Assembly: GCA_963669155.1 (NCBI GenBank)
Contig: OZ022596.1
Coordinates: 8,562,802-8,626,801 of the forward strand
Reading direction: 5' to 3'
Length of the DNA stretch: 64,000 nucleotides
DNA from: Arbacia lixula
Lineage: Eukaryota; Echinodermata; Echinoidea; Arbacioida; Arbaciidae
The translations under genes were made by a program, and so were the position numbers. The notes under the pieces are model-generated. The model made no database searches. It had not been told where the DNA came from and worked only from the letters and a program-made list of their open reading frames with translations. Positions 42,701-57,700 of the stretch are shown piece after piece. The number at the start of each line of letters is the position of its first letter. The stretch's first letter is position 1.

Positions 42701-45700
42701 TGTTGTCATGATTTCTGTACGGTTGTGGTGATGGTAAAAATTATGTTTTTATTGTATAGTTGTATTTTATAGTGGTGAGTTGGTAGATGACTCTTCTCTC
42801 TCTCTTCAGCTAAATGTGATTTTGAGAACGGCCCCCTGGACTGCTACTTCAGCGAGTCTGTCCTAGGATTTCTTTCACGTACCTTTATTTCATAGTACAC
42901 CTCCACATCAGTCTTACCCATTCGATGTCATGAATTCCTCTTCTTTCTCACTCTCACTCTCTACTGTAGCTAAATGTGACTTTGAGAATGGCCCCCTGGC
43001 CTGCTGTTACGTGCCTTTACCTCACAGCACACCTTCACTTTGTCTAATTCATTCTATTTCATGATTTGTTGTTTCCTCTGTCTCTAGCTAAATGTGATTT
43101 TGAGAACAGCCCCCTGGCCTGCTACTTCAACGAGTCTGTCGTACCTTTATTTCATAGTACACCTCCACTTCCCTCTTATCCACTCGATGTCATGATTTCC
43201 TCTTCTCACTCAGTCTCCTTCTGTAGCTAAATGTGACTTTGAGAACAGCCCCTGGCCTGCTACTACGTGCCTTTACCTCACAGCACACCTTCACTTTGTC
43301 TAATTCATTCTATATCATGATTTTGTTGTTCCCTCTGTCTCTAGCTAAATGTGATTTTGAGAACAGCCCCCTGGCCTGCTACTACAGTGAGCCTGTCCCT
43401 GACCAGTTTGACTGGGAGGTCATCGGGGCCAACTCACAGTCAATGGCGCCCCCTGTAGACAACACCTATCGCACTGACTATGGTAGGTATGCAGCAATTG
43501 AGAGAATAATACAAAATTCATCTGAATGTAACACAATATGCATGTGGTTTCTGAAATTATATAATGCTATACATGTAAGTTGATTGTCATAGAAAGTACT
43601 GCATCAGTTACTTGATTTTTCATCAAGATGTTTGATAAAGGTGTAGGCCTAGAACAAAAATTGATGTATGGTGAAAATCTACTTGTTACCCAAAGCAAAA
43701 CCATTAATCACAAATCAGCTAAAATACTAAACATAACAAAGAAGTAAGCCCCCCCCCCCCAAGCATAATTACATAAGTTTTTATCAAAGAGGTTTTGGTT
43801 AGAATAATTTAGCAGGATTGTTCCTTAACTTATTGACTAACATCTGTGTGAAAATCAAAAAAGTTATGCTATTTTGCTTTTGGGAGGGGGGGGGGCGATT
43901 TATTTTTTTGTTGTGTTTATTACACGATATTTCAAATTATTCTTATATAAGCATGCATGCTACAACTGTTGATGTGCTTTTTTGTGCAATGTAATTATAT
44001 AGGGTCCCATTGTATGTCCTATCCAAGATATTGAATGACTTTGGTATGTGTTCAGCAATCGTGATAGGAGCATGGCTAAATAATGATTGATCACAACATA
44101 ATGCAAAAGTAATCTGAATGTAACACAATTTGCATGCCTTTTATATGATAGATTATCATAAAAAGTGTTATGTTCTAGTCTACTCTAGACTCAGTTACCT
44201 ATTTTTTCATCAAGGTAGAGCTAAATTCAATGCATTGTGAAAATTTAACTATTCCCAAAAGTAACATTGATCACATGTAAAATATTGTCATAAAGGATCA
44301 CATTGTATGTCACACCGATGATATTGAATGATGTATATCTTCCTCATTGTTTAAGTAATATTTGATTGGCCTTCAGGGGGTTGCCAGAATATATCAAAAT
44401 GAGCTATTTCAAATAATTGTCATTTTAGCACCCATACTACGACTATCAATGAACATGTGCAATGTAGTTATAAAGCATCACATTCTATGTCACATCAATG
44501 ATATTGAATGACACAAACATGTATAGTAGTTACTTATGTAATATTGAATGGCCTTTAGGGGTTATCAGAAAATATTGCATGGACTAGAATCATATTGGAT
44601 GGCTTGAAAGGAGTGCAAGACAGGGGCGAACAAACGTATACAAGGCCTTAATTCTATTTCTATTTCTTTCAGGACACGTCTTATTTGCTGGGATGTCTGA
44701 TCTTACCTCCAACAACGACATGGCGGTGGTCGATTCTGGCATTTTTGCTCCAACTACGCTTAACGGCCAGTGCTTCCAGATGTGGTACTTTATGTTCAAC
44801 TCAGCGGTCTGCCAGCTAACGGTAGGTTGACACCATAACCCTTCAAATTAATAATCTTTCACAAATCTATGCAATAGTGCTGCAATCAGGTGATGAATGA
44901 GTTGGTATCTGTATTTAATAGTACTCATACAAAATGATATAAAATTACTTATTCATACATGTACATTTGTTCAACATTATATTGTAATGTATACAGTGAA
45001 AAGTTTGTTAGTATTTGTGTGGATAATCCTACAAATATCTGTTCCTGTGTAAACGGTTACACTGAAAAAATGGCACATGGTTTTATGAACAGCCAGAAGG
45101 GCTTAACTTGTTAATGTGTTTCCTCCTCCAGGTGTCTAAAGTCCACTTGGGGACAGGTAATACCGAGTTGCTATGGGAGATGAACGGTGTGGCCCTGGAA
45201 GATGAGTGGCATGTGATGGAGATTACACTCAACAACACGGATGACTTCTTTAAGGTCAGTTTGAAATCAAGCTTTGTTGGTGGTGATGGTGGTAGTGGTG
45301 TTAGTGGTGGTGGTGGTGGTGGTGTGTTAGTGGTGGTGATGGTGGTGGTAGTGTGTTAGTGGTGGTGGTGGTGGTGATGGTGGTGGAAGTGTGTTAGTGG
45401 TGGTGGTGGTGGTGGTGGTGGCAGTGTGTTAGTAGTGGTGGTGGTTGTAGTTGAACGTGTGTTAGTGGTGGTGGTGGTGGTGGAAGTGTGTTAGTAGTGG
45501 TGGTGGTGGTGGTGGTGGTAGTGGAAGTGTGTCACTGGTGGTGGTGGTGGTGGAAGAAGTTATGGTAGTGATAGTGATGATGGTAGTGGTGGTGGTGGTG
45601 ATGGTGGTTGTGGTGTTGGTGTAGTGGTGATGGTGGTGGTGATGGTGGTGGTGGTGGTAGTGTGTTAGTGGTTGTGGTGGTGGTGGTGGTAGTGGTGGTG

Positions 45701-48700
45701 GTGGTTGTGGTGGTGGTGGTGGTGGTGGTAGTGGTGGTGGTAGTATGTTAGTGGTGGTGGTGGTAGTGTATTAATGGTGGTGGTTTTAGTGGTGGTGTTG
45801 CTCAGTGAGATGAGTTGCATGTCATGGAGATGACTTTTTTAAGGTGAGTTTGTAGTTGAACTGTGGTGGTGGCGCTTGTAGTTATTTTGATTGTGATCAT
45901 GATTATGTTGATTGTGGTGGTGGTGCACGGTGATGGTGAGGTTTGTGGCGGTGGTGGTACTGATATTTGGGGGGGATGGTAATTGGGGCTGTGGTTGTGG
46001 TGGAAATGATAGTAATTTGTCGTGGTGGTGGTGATGGTAGTAGTAGTGATCATTCTAGTTATAGTGTTGGAAATTACTGTGGTAGTGGTAGTGGGCATAA
46101 TGGTGAAGATGGTATTATCAACATGATTGTAAAGTGGTGATGGTGGTGGTGCTGGTGTTGGTTGTAGAAGTAAGCATGTTTATTGTGTTGGTGTTGGTGC
46201 AAAGGATGTGGAAGTGATGGAGGTTATTATGATGTATAGGTGGTAGTGGTTATGGTGGTGATGGTGAGTGTGTTGAAACTTGAAATTACATCCCATAACA
46301 ATGTTTTTTATTCTCACTACCATCGCACAACCTCTTTTAGCTTCGCTTCCAAGCTTCCACCAAGAACTACCAGCAGAATGCAGCCATCTCACTGGACGAC
46401 ATCCAGGTATCCGCCGACCCCTGCATGCCGTTTGGTGACTGCACCTTTGAGACCGGACTGTGCTCCTGGAAGAATGAGGAGACGCTGGATGACTTTGACT
46501 GGCAGCTGATCCAGGGAAGGACGCCCTCAGAAGGCACCGGGCCTGCAGTGGATCACACTCTGGGAACACCGTATGGTGAGTCAGTGTATAATGTGGTGTA
46601 AAGTGGTGATGTGGTGTATAGTGTAGTGTACATGTGATGATTTGGTGTATAGTGTGGTAATGTAGTGTATAGTGGTGATGTTGTGGTATGGTGGTTGTGA
46701 GCAGGAACTGGAGTGGATCACACTCTGGGAACACCGTATGGTGAGTCAGTGCTGTGGTGCAATGTATATAGTGTATGTTTAGCGATAGTATAGTAATGAT
46801 GTGCTGTATATTGTGGTGTGTAGTGGGGATTTAATGTACGCACATGTATATGTGGTGTATAGTGAGTCAACTTTGACTCAGCTTGTGCTTTCAAATCATC
46901 CAAATAATAAAAAGAATAGAGCAATCCATTCCATACATTTGGCAAAAAAATATTATTCTCAACTGGAAATAGTACTTCTTGCATTGTTTAATTTGGTACA
47001 CAAGGAGTTGGGAGTTGTACACGTATTAGCTAATGTACTTTCCCCATTTATAGGAACCTATCATGGCATCTGAAAGGAGACCAGTGGATTTGACCCTTTT
47101 ATTGACCAAAACGAAAAAGATCTACATGTGTTAAAGGACATATACTGTACTGGGAAGACAAAAAGCCTTCAAAAGTTGATCTTAAATTCATGTATTGCCC
47201 ATTTTAGAAAAAACTTGCTGAAAGTTATTCGCCCTCAAATGATCCACATTTGTAGTTATTAGTGATTGAATCACAAATCCCCTAAATGCTCGGGCCGAAC
47301 ATGTGGACAGTTTCACTGATAATCATTAATTACTCCAAATGTGGATCATTTGAGGGCAAATAACTTTCCACAAGTTTCTAAAATGAGCAATACATGAGTT
47401 TAAGCCCATGGGCGAGAAGATTGTTCATGATCACCTTTTGAAGGCTTTTTGTCTGCCCAGTACAATATATGCCCTTTAAGAGTCAGACAAATAATACAAA
47501 TTGAAATCCAATCCTGTTTTTCCCATGTACAGGTACCTACCTCTACACCGAGGCATCAGAAAGAAGCTCTGGTGATGATGCCGTCCTGAAATCCGGTGAC
47601 TTCCTGGCCTCTGAGCAGCGCTGTATTGAGTTCTACTTCCATATGCTTGGTGATACAGTGGGCACCCTTTACACTGAGTACATCACGGATACCAACCCCA
47701 CTAAGGTTGTCAGAGCGGATAAAGTGAATAGCAATAAGGGTGATGCGTGGAGGAGACGAACCGTGAGTGCTTTGAATTGTACAGTGTGTACAATTTCTGT
47801 AAGAGTTCTTACGTTGATTCAATTTTATTTCAAGTTTGATTTAATCTGTGCTCTCTCTTATAAAGTAAATGACAATAAGGGTGATGTGTGGAAGAGACGA
47901 ACAATGAGTGCTTTAAATTGTACAGTGTATACATTTTCTGTAATAGTTCTTTAGTTGATTCAATTTCATTTCAAGTTTGATTTAATCTGTACTCTCTCTT
48001 ATAAAGTAAATGACAATAAGGGTGAGGCATGGAAAATTGTACAGTGTATACATTTTCTGTAATAGTTCTTTAGTTGATTCAATTCCATTTCAATTTTGAT
48101 TTAATCCATGCACTCTCTTATAAAGTAAATGAAAATAAGGGTGATGCGTGGAGGAGACGAACCATGAGTGCTTTCAATTGTACAGTGTGTAAATTTTCTG
48201 TAATAGTTGTTAGTTGTTAGTTGATTCAGTTTCATTTCAAGTTTGATTTAATCCGGGCTCTGTCTTCAGTCACATGGAATGTTCTTCAAAGGAGCCCTGG
48301 GATGAAAAAAATAGGCCATCATAACATGTCTGATTTTGGACACCATGCCAGAAAGGAAGACATGGAAAGCAGCAATTTAGTCAGGAAAAGGTCATGGAAT
48401 TCTGTTTTCAAATGTCTGTGGGTGCCCTGACCCCTCATTATTACTTAAGTCCCTGGATCGAGGGATTGTATCACATCCATAAAAAAAAGATGCAGATTCT
48501 TTCTTAGGTATGGAGCAGGGTGATGTTTCACCAAGCTGTCCGTAAATTACGAACGACTGGTGATCCCTTCTTGCGCTAAATGCAACACCACACTCTGTTC
48601 ACTGAGAATCGGACTTAGCACAAGAGGGGATCACCAGTCGTTCGTAAAGTCGTTCGTATCTTACGAACAGCTTGGTGAAACACCACCCGGCTATGTAGAT

Positions 48701-51700
48701 TAAAATGTTCTGCCAAAAAACACAAGTGGCAGTTGCTGAGGTTAAACCCTTGCCCTCCTGGTCAACACTCAGAAGAAATAAGCCATTATACCCCACCATA
48801 TCTCACACACTCTCTAGGTTCAACTCAACCCAGTGAATGGTGCGTTCTCCTACGTAGTGAGACTCAGGGCCGTCATGGGCAGCACTCACTCCAGCGATAT
48901 CTCAGTAGACGACATCAAATTCTACGATGGCGAGTGTCCAGGTATGAAATTCACCATAAACTCTTCAACCACGTGATGCAAATGTATCGCAAAAACCCTC
49001 AATAATTTGTTTGTGTCCGTGTATTCATTCCATCATCATGTGTGTTATGGTTGGATGAAAACTTGCAATTGCCTCGTTTGTGAATGTTCAGGTGTCTTTT
49101 GCAATTGCACACTGCTTATTCAATCCATTATTAATTCACCAGTTAGAAAGCAGACAGTGTGATTCCTTCTGTAATAATTATGTACATGATTCTTTTTGTG
49201 CCTCCGCTACAAAGTGGCGGAAACATGGGAAAACAGAATATGATATTTCCATTTTACATAGGAATTCAATGGTACATTGCCCACCAAACATACAGATTTT
49301 CTGAGAGTAAATCTAAATAGAGCTAGCAAAGAGGCGGAGGCATTTTTATTGACTGCATGGCAGTCAAATTGCTCTAGTTTTTTACGAACTTTCGAATCCG
49401 TAGAGCGCACAGATGCAATGGTTTATAACAACGCTGTCGACTTAAAACCTCTCCGCGTTTCATATCACGATTTAGGCGGTTCGTGCTCTGGTTTAACAAA
49501 AGCGATTTGCAGTTGCCTACAGTGTGAATAGTGGAGTTTCAATTGGAATTTAAAATTGTTATTGTTCATTTCGTTGACCTTTTAGAAATCACCCCGTGTG
49601 ATTTCTTCTGTGGCGACGCTGCTGAAACGTGTATTCCGCAAGCTCAGATCTGTGACTTTGTTACTCAGTGCCCCAACGAGTTTGATGAATATGACTGTGG
49701 TAAGTAAAAGAAAAATTCTGTGAAGAGCTTTTCATTTTAGTCTGGTATGAAACATGAGTTGGGATTCTAAGAGTGCAGTGAATTGTAATGATTGGATGAC
49801 TAATTAGAAACATATGAATGTTTTAATGATTTCAGTCTTGATATTTGGAGAGGCAAATTTGCAAATTTGATCATGAGACTGTGACGTCACAGGCGCACGT
49901 TCCTTCAATAATTCACTGCATAGCTCAATATTCGAAATGGTGTATGAATCGCTACAATCCATATTTATCGTGACCATGGGTGAATTCATAACCAGGTTTC
50001 TTGACGCTGGTGGAACTTCAATTGCTGCTTTATGCAAAGGACTGCTCTTTAAAAGTTATGTGTATTAATTGCGTGAAGGTCTAGACATGGAGCTCATAAA
50101 ATATTTCATTTTTGGGGGTGCTTCCAGGCAGTGCATGCACCTTTGAGCAGGATTCTTGTCGCTGGTGGAACGCTGGTCACAACACCTACCGCTTCCTTCG
50201 ACACACCGGTGCTACACCGGACGCAAACACTGGACCAGCTTATGATCACACAACACTCACCGCAGAAGGTAAGATCGATCAGGACCATGTTGCAAATAGG
50301 TTTTCGATTATTGCAACTTGCCATCAATGGTAACTACCATCGCAACAGGTGTATTAATGAAAGCTCATTGGCTATTGCCCTCGAAGTTACCATTGATGGA
50401 ATTGAAAACCTATATGCACCATTGTCCAGGGCAAAATGTACCGTCTAGGCTCTCTGTAAGTTACCATATGACATAGCATCTGGTCGCACAACACTCACTG
50501 CAGGAGGTTAAGATTGATGAGCAATGTCTTTCTTTGTCAGATCCATCTTTCTTTCATGTAAATAGACAACAATTTTGTGATGAATTTCAATATTTGAAAA
50601 GAACATAGTTTCAAACTTGATATTTGCACCAATTAAAAAAAAAATCATTTTTTGTATTAAAAAGGGAGCTGGGTGAACAAGTGCACTAACCTCACTGCCC
50701 GCTAGTGCACAAATAAAGAAGCTAAAAAACAATGATTATGTAAATTTTGTGTGTTCCACTTATCTTACAAGACAAATGCGTGGACATTTTGCGCTTCAGA
50801 AAAAGTACTTTCGTATGATATGACGTCAGAATCTTGGTTTAGCAAATGTACCTGGGTATGACGTCAATATCCCTTTTTATTCATGATGGTATCCTATTTT
50901 GACAATTGTAAGAGCTGTAGGATGTATTATTGACTATCCGTCCTTGCTACTCCCCCTCAGGCTGGTACTTGTACGTGGGCATCACACCAGGAGAAGGTTC
51001 AGGCTCCAAGTACGCTGTGATATCGTCACGGCAACACCACAACGCAGCGGCTACGTGCGAGATCCGCTTCTGGTACCACATGTTTGGTGATGAGAGCGCA
51101 AACATGCAGCTCTGGATCCAAGAAGAGATCTTCCTCATGTTGCCATGGTTTCAAGAAGGGGACCATGGTGACAAGTGGCATGAGGTCATCGCAGGGATTG
51201 GACGTGTGCCTGGTGCATTCAACGTGAGTGTGCTCATTTGCTTCTCTTTTTTTATTGCAACTTGCCATCAATGGTAACTACCATGGCAACAGGTGTATCC
51301 AACCTGTTCTTTATTGAGCCTCCGTATTAACCGACTGGCTTTTCTCCGCTCAGATACTGAGCAACGTGACTCCCACATAATCTGCTGTACTAACAATACA
51401 ACAGGCTATGAATAAACTCTTTCTTAAACCATTCGGGACCAAGTACCACAAATATGTGGTTTGGGCCTGCAACTATCAACACCAGCTATTAAAAATAACA
51501 GATACATCACCTGAAAGATCATAAATTTCTGCACAAGACAAATCCATTTTAGGCATTTAGTGATATATACATGTACTACCTTTGTAAAGATTTTTCAAAG
51601 CAAAATAAGGGATAAAAGGGCATGAGGGCTTTAAATTGGCAACTTGCAGAAAAGGATGAAATTTCTCTTTTATTTTTCAAATTGGCAGGGTTTTTGTTCT

Positions 51701-54700
51701 AACTTGAATGATTTTGATGTTTTATTGATTTACAGTGGAAATTACAGGGGTATGTTTCTTCACAAAAAAATTATTTGAAAAAAAATAGTGTTAAAAATTA
51801 AAAAGTGAAATAGTAATGAGTTATGCTCTAAGAGGGCCTTCGTCCTGAAAGAGTTCATCCACTTTCATTAAAACCTCTCCTTGTAATCAGCTTTCTTGGC
51901 CATTGTTTCCTCTTTTCTTATGTTAATGTCTAAGAGCCGGTGTGGGAATATCATGTCCCCGATTTAACATGTATTACAACCATACTTTTAGTTATTTTTT
52001 CCTTGTGCTGTTAATGTTAGTGATGTTCAATTCCCGTTTTTTCTCTTAGTATAGATCTTTTGATTTCGTCGTAGTATTCATGTTATAATATGACTATGTT
52101 TTGATACTGCCCTGCATATTCCTTTGTAAATGTATGACCTGGGCTTATTTTTTTTCCTTTGTTGCATTTGCATATTCAATAAAGTGATGTTTAAAGAAAT
52201 GAAACGCATATACCCAGTCTCCAGAATTGTTCTGATCTCAACATGTGTAGACTTTATCCAACTTGTTCTTAGCTGAGCCTTTATATTTGCGGGCTGGCTT
52301 TTCTCCGCTCAGATACTGAGCAACGTGACTCCCACATAATCTGCTGTACTAACAATACAACAGGCTATGAATAAACTCTTTCTTATATACAGTTAAACCT
52401 GTCTTAGTGGCCACCTGTCTATAGTGGCCAGTAAAATAATTCCCCCGGAGAGAGATCATGTGTTAACTCTTAAAGTGCCATAGCGCTGCAAACACGCTAT
52501 TGTTACGGTGCTCGATCGATTGACTGCTTTGTTCAAGCAAGGGCGCTACTGTTCGAGTGCCAGAAGCGCCCTTGCTTGCATTCGTCATAGCAGTCATTGT
52601 TCATGCTTATTGCACATGTACTGAATGCGTCGCACACGCTATTGTTCATCGCATCGCACGCACCAGCTAATCGGCTCTGGATTACGCATGTGTGTTTACA
52701 CCTTTCAGATTGGATTTTCTCGAGTAATTTAGTATTTTGTACTTGATATACAGGATGTACTTATCACTCTCTCACGCAAATAAGGGAATAAAACACAGGA
52801 TGTACATTGTTTACCCAATCGTTTCTAGTCAAGGCATAGCCTATTTGTGGGGTCCAAGGGGGATATTTCTCACAAAATGCCAAATGCAAGTTACCACATA
52901 AACATACAACATTATGAATATGATCTGAAGATAAGGAAGCATGTATGCAGTTCAACCGAATATAGCACAGAAATGACTTCAAAATAAAAAGTACAACTTA
53001 AGGTTTATTATTACTTTATAACAAAATAAGAAAATAAGATCTCCATACAAATTTGATGTCATAATAAAGCTGATAAGATTTTGTACAACTTTTGTGTACA
53101 AATGTTTCTGTAAAAATGAATAAGTTTCAAAATATAGTGGTTCGAAAATGCCAACATAGAAAACACAGCGCAACTAACAAGGCCTCAAAATAAACTTGGC
53201 ACAGGGCGGATTTTGGGCGGGCACAATGGGGATTAGCAGCGTGGCACTGGGCTCTATTCATTGGGCCAGGCTAAGAGTTAAAGAACCTGGCTATAGCAGC
53301 CACCTGGCTATAAAGGCTACAATTTTTGTTTCCCTTGGGTGGCCACTATAGACAGGTTTCACTGTATTTTCAAAACCAAATTGAATACATATCTCATATC
53401 GTAGCTAGTCTTTAAAGGGCATATACTGTACTGGGAAGGCAAGAAAGCCTCCATAAGGTAATTGTTAGCAATCTTCTTGTCAATGGTCTTAAATTAATGT
53501 ATTGTCCATTTTAGAAGCTTGCTGAAAGTTATTTGCCCTCAAATGATCCACATTTGGAGAAATTAATGATTAATGATTAAATCCTCAAAATGTTCGGCCC
53601 GAACATTTTGTGGATTTGTGATTGAATCACTGATTACTCCAAATGTAGATCATTTGAGGGCAAATAACTTTCAGCAAGCTTCTAAAATAGACAATACATT
53701 AATTTAAGACCATTGACAAGAAGATTGCTAACAATTACCTTTTGAAGGCTTTTTTGCTACCCAGTACAGTATATGCCCTTTAACCATGTTTCTGTTTTGT
53801 TTTCCTGTTCAGGTCAAGTTTCAGTCTGTCAGACGTTTTGACGTACTCGGTGATGTGGCAATTGATGATATCAGAATGGAAAACTGTGCTCTGCCAAGTA
53901 AGAATTTTTGGGTATTTTATACTTTATTGGACAGCAATTTTCCTCATTTTTATTCCCTTTGATGGCTTCTTTGATGAATTGACACTTGACAAAATAAGGT
54001 TAGGGTTAGAATTTGGTCTAGAGAAGGGCTAGGGCTAGGGTTGGGAAGGGTTTTATTGAAGTGATTTTAGAGCAATGTTGTAGCCCAATAAATGCAAAAA
54101 CTAATCTTGTTCGCGTACAGCATCTCTGAGCTACAACACACGTTTCAATGGCTTTGCAGTCTGCATACACACACTCAATAGTACACGTGGCCTTAAATAT
54201 CATGTGGAAAAGTGGTTAGGACAATTTTCTTCTGCTAAGTTTGGGGATAAAAAGTTATTACCGCTTGTAATCAGCTTTCTTGTATCATAATTCCTAATAG
54301 CAATCAATGTAAAACTTTAAATAGCAAAACATGAGACATCTCCAAGTGATATATTTTCATATGTGATCTACCAATTTGATTCAATTTTTTGCATATCAAA
54401 AAAAAATTGTAACAAGAAAACATGGAAAATGAAAGATGATTCCACAGCAGAACTTCCCTACCAGCGATAAAACTGAAAACTGACTTTTGGCAAAATTATA
54501 GCAATCGCTAGATTATGAGGAGGTTTTGGGCGGGTCGCCTCAAAGTCTGGAGACTGTTGTGTACTCTAGTCAGCATCTTACTTCTTCACAGTGCATTTGA
54601 TCAATAGGAGTAATGTAAGAATCACACACTGACAGGGACACTATGATTATTCATTTACACTATAGTCAGTGTGTCTTTGACGTAAAGAAGGATAGTTTTC

Positions 54701-57700
54701 ACTCTTCCTGAAAAAGTCCACAAAGCTATGGCTGTGAAATTTCATTATCGATAGGGTATACTGCTGATTCCTGCCGAGTCTCATGACTTTTACAAATGGG
54801 ACACCCTGTCTTTAAGGGGAAAATGTTTTGAGGAAAAAAGTGTAAAGGAGGAAGACGACGAGGAAGAGAGGGAAGAAAAAAGGGATGGAGGGGCGGAAAG
54901 ATCACTGAAGAAATAGGAGCCGATAGTGAAGGATGACACAGGGAATTTGCAAATCAGTTATATCATCAATATAGCAGAGAAAACGATCAGAATGAGTAAC
55001 CCTAGATCCTTATATACAACTCGTGAAATTAGATCACCACCATCACCAACGTCGTCCTGTAGACATAATCACATATCAGATGATGTTTGAAGGTTTGCAT
55101 GGTGGTATGATCAATCACTAGAGAGATTTACAGTACACCATGTGTAAAGTCCTGGGAGGACTGAGATGAGAAAACGTGGATAGAATTGAAGGAGAAATGG
55201 ACAGGCGAGAAAATGGAGATTTGAAAGTAGAGTATTCTTTCAAAATGTGAGTGTAGTCCTGAAAAGGACTGTAAACCAGAAAGCGTGAATAGCTGATGAG
55301 TAAAGAGGTAGACTCACATATCAATCACCAACACCGCACCACCACATCCTCCTCCTCCTACTCTTTTAATTCCCCAGTTCCTCAGTCAGGTGCTTGTGCT
55401 AGTGATGAGTTCCGGTGTGACCGTGCTGCCTGCATCCCTAAGCTAAGGCTCTGTGACTTCACAGACGACTGTGGAGATTACTCAGACGAAGGACCGGAGG
55501 TGTGTGGTAAGTGAGGAATTCAGTTTCTTTAACCATCTCGCTCCTAAACCTTGAAAAGCATAGGCCTATAGAGATAGTACACATTCTTTGTTTTCACGTG
55601 GTTGAGAGGGTTATACTTTAAACAGGCTTAGTGGAGCCTAAGATCAAATGCACAGTGATTGTAATCAAATGTAATCGGCTCCATACATTGACTGCAGTGT
55701 GACTGTAATAGATTGCAATCAGCTGTGACATTGATCTCAGGCTCAACTGTATATGTCTAAACATTCTTTAAAATAAAAGTACCATAGTACCATGTAGGTG
55801 ATGTGCACTCTATATACAGTGGAGCCTGAGATCAAATGCACAGTGACTGCAATCAAATGTAATCAGCTCCATACATTGACTGCAATCTGACTGTAATAGA
55901 TTGCAATTAGCTGTGACGTTGATCTCAGGCCAAACTATATCTGTTTGTGCGACACTGTCATATTTGTATCATGTTTGATTTTAATTTGTTATTAGCAACT
56001 AGAAGTGTTAAAATGGGCTGACATGAGCCTGTGAGAGATAATTCAGTCAAACTTGAAGTTGTGTCGTTTATCTTATCATTCCTGAGTGGTCTTTATGTGC
56101 AGGTTTCACTGTATTATTTTCCTGTGCATTGAATATTATGTTAATGTTCACCACACTCTACAAGCTATGGGCTTTTCTGTGGATACCTTGAATTCATTGC
56201 TTTTCTTTTTATATGATGAATTGAATTGAATTATAATCTTCAACTTTGTACTCCTTGTGTAACGACAGATCAAAATATTTATAAGTGTTATCTTTCTGTG
56301 CCTCACAGCCGACTATGACAACTGTGATTTTGAGGACAGGACATGAAACTACTTTTTTAAATCATAATATATATTTCAATTATCTTCATTTGCCTCACAG
56401 CCGACTATGACAACTGTGATTTTGAGGATGATACATGTAAATAGTTTTTTAAATCAAAATATATATTTCAGTTATCTTCATTTGCCGTACACCTGACTAT
56501 GACAACAGTGATTTTTAAGAACGGTACATGTAACTAGTTTTTTAAATCAAGATATACATTTCAATTATCTTCATTTGCCCTACAGCTGACTATGACAAAT
56601 GTGATTTTGAGGATGGTGCATTGAACTAGTTGTTTAAATCAAAATATACATTTCAATTATCTTCATTTGCCTCACAGCCAACTACAACAACTGTGATTTT
56701 GAGGACGGGACATGTGATTGGCTGTTGGACCCGACTGGCGAGATGACGTTCCAGAGGTACATCGGTCCCTCCGACGACGACTTCAGGACCGGCCCTTACC
56801 GGGATCATACAACGCTGTACCTCGGTAAGATCAGGAAATCTTTAACTCTCCGAGCACCAAGCTAAGAAAAACGCATTTGTTTGTTACCCATGGGACTGAA
56901 AAGGTTTGTATCACACAACGCTGTACCTTGGTAAGAACAGGAAATTGTTAACCCTCGTAGTACCAAGCCATGAAAAACATATTTGTTTGTTACCCATGGG
57001 ACTGAAAAGGTTTGCCTCACACAACGCTGTACCTCGGTAAGAACAAGAAATCACAAACCGTAATACTCCTGGGTACTTATAGAATAAAATTTCAAGACTT
57101 TTTTTTTCTGATCCTTCCCGCACATTTTGATACCATATTTATGGCAATCGGACCTACCGTGCGGGTGTCAGATTACGCTTGCCGAACACATGTTACTGAT
57201 ATTTCGCTATTTCTCTATATGACTGTGTATGACCTTATGGACAAAAGCAGCTGCTTTTCCATTTTATGTAAATACTTTTCTAGTAAGTATCTTTGTTTCA
57301 AATAGTGTAACTAATACCACACACACACACACCCACATTCACACACACCCACACCCAAATAGCAAAAAAACGCTTGACGAAAAACAAAGAAATACATAAG
57401 AAAATTGAAAAGCAACAAAATATATAAGAAATAATTTCCACTACCTATCTTTTTGAAATACCCTGAGAATTTTAGAGTTAACCCTCTTAGTACCAAGCCA
57501 TGAAAAAACGTATTTGTTTGTTATGCATTGGTGTGCCCATGAGACTGAGAAGGTTTGTATGACACAACGCTGTACCTCGGTAAGAACAGGAAATCTTTAA
57601 CTCTCTGAGCACCAAGCTATGAAAAATGTATTTGTTTGTTATACATTGGTGTGCCCATGAGACTGAGAAGGTTTATGTCTCACAACACTGTACCTCAGTG

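Noticed and set aside
46180-46734. 184-codon minus-strand frame
   Set aside because: Antisense shadow of exon 32 and of TGG-type repeats; no domain.
51296-52385. Small LTR-type element based on the 130-bp direct repeats
   Set aside because: No coding remnant, primer-binding site or clear terminal dinucleotides were seen; a plain duplication or retroposon pair explains it as well. No other retrovirus-like, Polinton-like or capsid-bearing remains were recognised in the window.
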